Origin: Franconibacter pulveris DSM 19144
Lineage (GTDB): Bacteria > Pseudomonadota > Gammaproteobacteria > Enterobacterales > Enterobacteriaceae
Reading direction: 5' to 3'
Assembly: GCA_000621185.1 (NCBI GenBank)
Contig: KK211225.1
Coordinates: 1 to 64,000 of the forward strand
DNA: 64,000 bases
Shown: positions 59,742 through 64,000 of the stretch, in pieces
Layout of the letters: every line of letters starts with the position of its first letter
Position numbering within the stretch: position 1 is the stretch's first letter
Position numbers and translations under genes: made by a program
The notes under the pieces: generated by a model
The model's input: the letters and a program-made list of their open reading frames with translations, nothing else
Told to the model about the DNA's origin: nothing
Database searches by the model: none

Positions 59742-61229
59742 TTATGGCATAACCTGCGCGGCCTGCACGGCGCCGGCCAGCGGCTGCGCCATTTGCACCA
59801 GCGTAATCAGCGGCTGCGGCCATACGCCAAGCACCAGCACCACCAGAGCGGAAAGCAGCACCACTACACCGCCGGCGCTCCACGCCCAATTGGACGGCGC
59901 GTCGCGGTTGAGCTGCTGAGGCGCGCTCAGGTAGAGGCTCACCGCCACACGCAGGTAGTAGTAGAGACCAATTGCGGAACCTACCACCACCGCCGCCGTC
60001 AACCACCACAGGCTCGACTGCACGCCCACGGCCAGCACGTAGAACTTACCGATAAAGCCAAGGGTCATCGGAATGCCCGCCAGCGACAGCATCATTACGG
60101 TCATGACGGCGGAGAGGATCGGACGGTGCCAGAACAGGCCGCGGTAAGAGTAGAGCGAATCCGCGTCCGGGCCACGATACGGGCTGGACATCAGGCTCAC
60201 CACGCCAAACGCGCCAAGGCTGCTGAACAGGTAACCGGCCAGGTAGACCCCAACGGTTTCCATCGACATCTGGCCGCTTTGCAGCGCAATCAGCGCCACC
60301 AGCAGGTAGCCCAGATGAGAAATGGAGGAGTAGCCGAGCAGACGCTTGATGTTGGTCTGGCTCAGCGCCATCAGGTTACCGAAGATGATGGAGATAAAGG
60401 CAATAATGCCCAGCACCACGCGCACCGCCTCGCTGTCGCCAACCGGCGCATAGAGGAACAGACGCATCACCACGCCGAAAATAGCGATTTTGCTGGCGGT
60501 AGCGAGGAACGTAGAAACCGGCGCAGGCGCGCCCTGGTAAACGTCCGGCGTCCAGAGGTGGAACGGCACCAGAGAGAGTTTAAAGCCAAGACCGACAATC
60601 ATCAGGCCAAGACCCGCCAGCAGCAGCGGTTCGTGCAGCATGTTGTCCGCCAGGCTCTTGCCGAGGCTGACAAACGACAGGCTGCCGGACTGCGCATACA
60701 CCAGCGCCATGCCAAACAGCAGGAAGGAAGAGGCTGCGGCAGAGAGAATGGTGTACTTAATAGCGGCTTCCAGCGAGCGTTTCTGGCGGAAAGCGTAACC
60801 AATCAGGCCAAACAGCGGCAGCGAAATAAGCTCAATGCCGAGGAACAGCGAGGCCAGATGGTTAGCGTTAGCCAGCAGAATGCCACCGAGCGCGGCAATC
60901 AGCACCAGCAGATAAAACTCTTCTTTGTTATCCGGATAAGTCTGCAACCACGGATAGGCGAAGGTGCAAGTCGCAAGGCTCGCCAGCAACACCAGGCCGG
61001 TGTAGAGCATGGCGTAGCCGTCAACCCGCATCAGCGGGGTAACATCCATCGGCCCCACCTGGCCGACAAACCAGAGCGACAGCAGCGCGGCGTTCAGGCC
61101 GATGACCGACAGCGTGGCATTTAAAAAGTGGTTGCGTCGCCACGCAATGGAGAGCATCACAACCACTACCGTCAAGCCGACGACGAGCAGCGGTAGCAGC
61201 GCGATCAATTGTTGGAGTGATATTGTCAT
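59742..61229 (-). CDS. nuoN: NADH-quinone oxidoreductase subunit N
   Basis: NuoN is one of three antiporter-like proton-pumping membrane subunits of complex I. The 495-residue protein has about fourteen helices, with the key lysine-containing stretches [14 protein letters not shown] and [21 protein letters not shown]. It is about 10 residues longer at the C terminus than E. coli NuoN. It is the last gene of the operon, 6 bases after nuoM. Confidence 0.97.
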   Translation of the reverse strand: MTISLQQLIALLPLLVVGLTVVVVMLSIAWRRNHFLNATLSVIGLNAALLSLWFVGQVGPMDVTPLMRVDGYAMLYTGLVLLASLATCTFAYPWLQTYPDNKEEFYLLVLIAALGGILLANANHLASLFLGIELISLPLFGLIGYAFRQKRSLEAAIKYTILSAAASSFLLFGMALVYAQSGSLSFVSLGKSLADNMLHEPLLLAGLGLMIVGLGFKLSLVPFHLWTPDVYQGAPAPVSTFLATASKIAIFGVVMRLFLYAPVGDSEAVRVVLGIIAFISIIFGNLMALSQTNIKRLLGYSSISHLGYLLVALIALQSGQMSMETVGVYLAGYLFSSLGAFGVVSLMSSPYRGPDADSLYSYRGLFWHRPILSAVMTVMMLSLAGIPMTLGFIGKFYVLAVGVQSSLWWLTAAVVVGSAIGLYYYLRVAVSLYLSAPQQLNRDAPSNWAWSAGGVVVLLSALVVLVLGVWPQPLITLVQMAQPLAGAVQAAQVMP

Positions 61230-61235
61230 GGCGAA

Positions 61236-62774
61236 TTACGGCCTTGTAGTAGAAACAGAATCAGTAAACCACTGCTGGATATTGCTCATCGCGGAATGCG
61301 ATGTATCCAGAATCGGCTGCGGATAGAAGCCGAGCAGTACCAGAAGCGCCACCAGCAGCAGAATGATGAACAGCTCGCGCAGCGACATTCCGCGGATCTC
61401 CTGACGGGCCGCTTCGCTCTTCGGCTGGCCGAAGTAAGCGCGGTGCAGCATCGCCAGTGAATAAACAGAGGCGAAAACCAGGCCGAAGGTCGAGATGACG
61501 GTGATCATCGGCACCACGTGGAAGCTGCCGAAGAGGATCATGAATTCGCCAACAAAGTTACCGGTGCCTGGCATACCCAGCGTCGCTACGGCGAAGAACA
61601 TCGACATCGCCGGCAGCCATTTGATCTTGCTCCACAAACCGCCCATCAGACGCATGTCACGCGTGTGCAGACGCTCGTAAAGCTGACCGCAGAGAATGAA
61701 GAGGCCGGCGGCGGAAAGACCGTGGGCAATCATCTGGATAACCGCGCCCTGATAAGCCAGCTGGCTGCCGGTATAAATAGCAATCAGCACAAAGCCCATG
61801 TGGGAAACGGAGGTGTAAGCGATAAGGCGCTTAATATCGGTCTGCGAGAAAGCCATCCACGCACCGTAGAAAATGCCAATAACGCCAAGCCACATGGCGA
61901 TGGGAGCAAACTCCGCCGACGCGTTCGGAAACAGCGGCAGGGAGAAGCGCAGCAGGCCATAGGCGGCAGTTTTCAGCAAAATGCCCGCGAGGTCGACAGA
62001 ACCGGCGGTCGGCGCCTGGGAGTGGGCGTCCGGCAGCCAGCCGTGCAGCGGCACCACCGGCATTTTCACCGCAAACGCGATAAAGAAGCCGAGCATCAGC
62101 AGCCATTCCACGTTGTGGGACATCGGCGTTTTCAGCAGTTGCTGGTAGTTAAAGGTCCATTCTCCGGTCGCGCTGAAGTGAACAAACACCAGCGCCAGAA
62201 TAGCGATCAGCATCACCAGACCGCTCGCCTGGGTGTAGATAAAGAACTTGGTGGCGGCGGTAATACGCGTCTTCCCGTCGGAGGCCTTATGGCCCCAGAG
62301 CGCAATCAGGAAGTACATCGGCACCAGCATCATTTCCCAGAAGAAGAAGAACAGGAACATATCAATGGCAAGGAAGACGCCGATTACGCCACCCAAAATC
62401 CACATCAGGTTGAGGTGGAAGAAGCCCTGATATTTCTCAATCTCGTTCCAGGAGCAGAGCACCGCCAGCACGCCGAGCAGGCCGGTCAGCACGACCATCA
62501 ACAGGGAGAGCCCATCGATAGCGAGATGGATAGTAATGCCAAAGCGCGGGATCCACGGCAAAACAAATTCTGACTGCCACTGCGGCAACCCTGCCGCCTG
62601 CGTCAGTGAATAGCCGCCCTGCAACCAGAGTTGCAGCGAGAGCGCCAGCGTCAGCCCCATGGTAATCAGGGCAATCCAGCGCGGCATTTTTACGCCGAAG
62701 CGCTCCGTCTGCCAGCAGAAAAAGCCGCCGATAAAGGGAATCAATATTAGCCAGGGTAATAACATGGCAATCAA
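61236..62774 (-). CDS. nuoM: NADH-quinone oxidoreductase subunit M
   Basis: NuoM is the second antiporter-like subunit of complex I. The 512-residue protein has about fourteen helices and carries the conserved FFFWEMMLVPMYFLI, FFIYTQASGLVML, AVKMPVVPLHGWLPDAHSQAP and QTDIKRLIAYTSVSHMGF. It lies 107 bases after nuoL (the gap holds no gene) and 6 bases before nuoN. Confidence 0.97.
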   Translation of the reverse strand: MIAMLLPWLILIPFIGGFFCWQTERFGVKMPRWIALITMGLTLALSLQLWLQGGYSLTQAAGLPQWQSEFVLPWIPRFGITIHLAIDGLSLLMVVLTGLLGVLAVLCSWNEIEKYQGFFHLNLMWILGGVIGVFLAIDMFLFFFFWEMMLVPMYFLIALWGHKASDGKTRITAATKFFIYTQASGLVMLIAILALVFVHFSATGEWTFNYQQLLKTPMSHNVEWLLMLGFFIAFAVKMPVVPLHGWLPDAHSQAPTAGSVDLAGILLKTAAYGLLRFSLPLFPNASAEFAPIAMWLGVIGIFYGAWMAFSQTDIKRLIAYTSVSHMGFVLIAIYTGSQLAYQGAVIQMIAHGLSAAGLFILCGQLYERLHTRDMRLMGGLWSKIKWLPAMSMFFAVATLGMPGTGNFVGEFMILFGSFHVVPMITVISTFGLVFASVYSLAMLHRAYFGQPKSEAARQEIRGMSLRELFIILLLVALLVLLGFYPQPILDTSHSAMSNIQQWFTDSVSTTRP

Positions 62775-62881
62775 TATTCCTTGTTAAAGTCCCGGACAGG
62801 CTCACTGCCATAGCCGCCTGTCCGCTGGGACCTGATTTTCAACGAATTCTCAGCAAAGAAAATTCACTTATTCTTGCAAAC

Positions 62882-64000
62882 TCAACGCAATACCATCAGC
62901 AGCGCCAGCACCACGACCGCGCCGATGCTCATGGATGCCACATACCAGCGCAGATAACCGCTCTCGCTAAACAGCAGACCGCGGCCTGCGAAGCGGGAGA
63001 GGATAGCCGGAATGTTCATCAGCGCATTCAACGGATCGCGTTTCAGCAGCCAGGCGATACCGAGGAAAGGTTTGACGAAGACTTTGTCATACAGCCAGTC
63101 GAAGCCCCAGGCGTGGAACCACCATGTACCGAAGAAGCGGCCCGGCGCGCTGTTGGCCACAGAAGCGACCAGCGTGCGTTTGCCAAGCCACAGCCAGGCG
63201 GCAATCAGGATGCCGATGATGGCGATGGCGCCCGAAGCGATTTCCACTGTCATTTTGCCTTCGTGGCCGAAGTTACTTTCCGGCAGCACGCCCGCCAGCG
63301 GCGGCGTGATCAGCGCGCCCACAAAGGTGGAAAGCACCAGCAGAACGATTAGCGGCAGGTGGTGGGTAATCCCCTTCCCTGCATGAGCGTGAATTTTCTC
63401 TTCGCCGTGGAACACGATGAAAATCATGCGGAAGGTATAGATGGAGGTGAGGAACGCCCCCGCCAGACCCGCCAGCATTAAGTAGTTATGACCGTTGGCC
63501 GCTGCGCCCCACAGAATTTCATCTTTACTGTAGAAGCCTGCGGTGACGATCGGCAACGCCGCCAGCGCCGCGCCGCCGACCAGGAAGCAGGCGTACACCA
63601 GCGGAATGGACTTGCGCAGCCCGCCCATTTTAAAGATGTTCTGCTCGTGGTGGCACGCCAGAATGACGGAGCCGGACGAGAGGAACAGCAGCGCTTTAAA
63701 GAACGCGTGGGTCATCAGGTGGAAAATCGCCGCATCCCACGCCTGTACGCCAAGCGCCAGGAACATATAGCCAATCTGGCTCATGGTGGAGTAAGCGAGC
63801 ACACGTTTGATGTCGGTCTGCACGAGAGCGGCAAAACCAGCCAGCACCAGCGTAATGGCGCCAACGATGCCGACCAGATGCAGCACGTCCGGCGTCATCA
63901 GGAACAGGCCGTGGGTGCGGGCAATCAGATAAACGCCCGCAGTAACCATGGTCGCCGCGTGGATCAGCGCGGAAACCGGCGTTGGGCCCGCCATCGCGTC
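62882..64000 (-). CDS. nuoL: NADH-quinone oxidoreductase subunit L (3-prime part)
   Basis: NuoL is the distal proton-pumping subunit with the long lateral helix that clamps complex I. Only the last 372 residues or so are here; the frame stays open through the right edge and reads [25 protein letters not shown] across it, so the ATG near 63994 is internal. Visible motifs include [19 protein letters not shown] and [16 protein letters not shown]. The C-terminal part includes the lateral helix and last membrane helix. Confidence 0.96.
   Translation of the reverse strand, partial: DAMAGPTPVSALIHAATMVTAGVYLIARTHGLFLMTPDVLHLVGIVGAITLVLAGFAALVQTDIKRVLAYSTMSQIGYMFLALGVQAWDAAIFHLMTHAFFKALLFLSSGSVILACHHEQNIFKMGGLRKSIPLVYACFLVGGAALAALPIVTAGFYSKDEILWGAAANGHNYLMLAGLAGAFLTSIYTFRMIFIVFHGEEKIHAHAGKGITHHLPLIVLLVLSTFVGALITPPLAGVLPESNFGHEGKMTVEIASGAIAIIGILIAAWLWLGKRTLVASVANSAPGRFFGTWWFHAWGFDWLYDKVFVKPFLGIAWLLKRDPLNALMNIPAILSRFAGRGLLFSESGYLRWYVASMSIGAVVVLALLMVLR

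Noticed and set aside
59793..62573. Long plus-strand frames opposite nuoN and nuoM
   Set aside because: They are His, Gln and Arg-rich mirror translations of membrane-protein codons and have no coding support.

Overview
The window comes from the chromosome of a member of the Enterobacteriaceae related to, but distinct from, Escherichia. About half of it follows the Escherichia coli gene order around gyrA almost gene for gene (yojI-alkB-ada-apbE-ompC-micF-rcsDB-rcsC-gyrA-ubiG-nrdAB-yfaE-glpQT-yfaY-yfaZ, then menEC BHDF-elaB-elaA-rbn-nuoNML), with diverged protein sequences and G+C-rich coding DNA. A genus such as Cronobacter or a near relative is plausible, but that is an impression and not a result. 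No tRNA, rRNA, CRISPR array, insertion sequence or integrase was found.

Positions 1 to about 23,400 are the accessory part. They hold the N-terminal third or so of a giant BapA-type adhesin with Ig-like repeats (minus strand, running off the left edge), then gspB and gspA on the same strand, a 710-base AT-rich divergent control region, and a complete-looking type II secretion operon gspDEFGHIJKLMO on the plus strand. It is followed by two large multidomain GH18 chitinases and a small secreted lytic transglycosylase. A short GspC-like gene then faces this group from the opposite strand. The second chitinase is clearly related to E. coli ChiA, a known T2SS substrate, so this reads as a secretion machine packaged with its cargo. 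Oddities are a GspA whose P-loop is gone, a GspC with no room for a PDZ domain that lies away from gspD, and no gspN or pilotin gene.

Positions 23,600 to 30,000 carry an ABC exporter (yojI), the adaptive alkylation response (ada-alkB, with a candidate Ada box), a flavin transferase (apbE), the porin OmpC and the divergent antisense RNA MicF. Positions 30,000 to 39,400 hold the Rcs envelope-stress phosphorelay (rcsD, rcsB, rcsC) and gyrA with a wild-type quinolone region.

Positions 39,400 to 49,000 hold ubiquinone methylation (ubiG), class Ia ribonucleotide reductase with its ferredoxin (nrdA, nrdB, yfaE, with DnaA and NrdR boxes upstream), and glycerol-3-phosphate scavenging (glpT, glpQ). 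The anaerobic dehydrogenase genes glpABC, which flank glpT in E. coli, are not here. A CinA-like protein and the YfaZ membrane protein follow.

Positions 49,200 to 64,000 hold a monofunctional haem catalase not present at this place in E. coli, the menaquinone operon menFDHBCE, elaB, elaA, rbn and the end of the nuo operon (nuoN, nuoM and the 3-prime part of nuoL). Menaquinone synthesis and complex I side by side give a respiratory flavour to this end.
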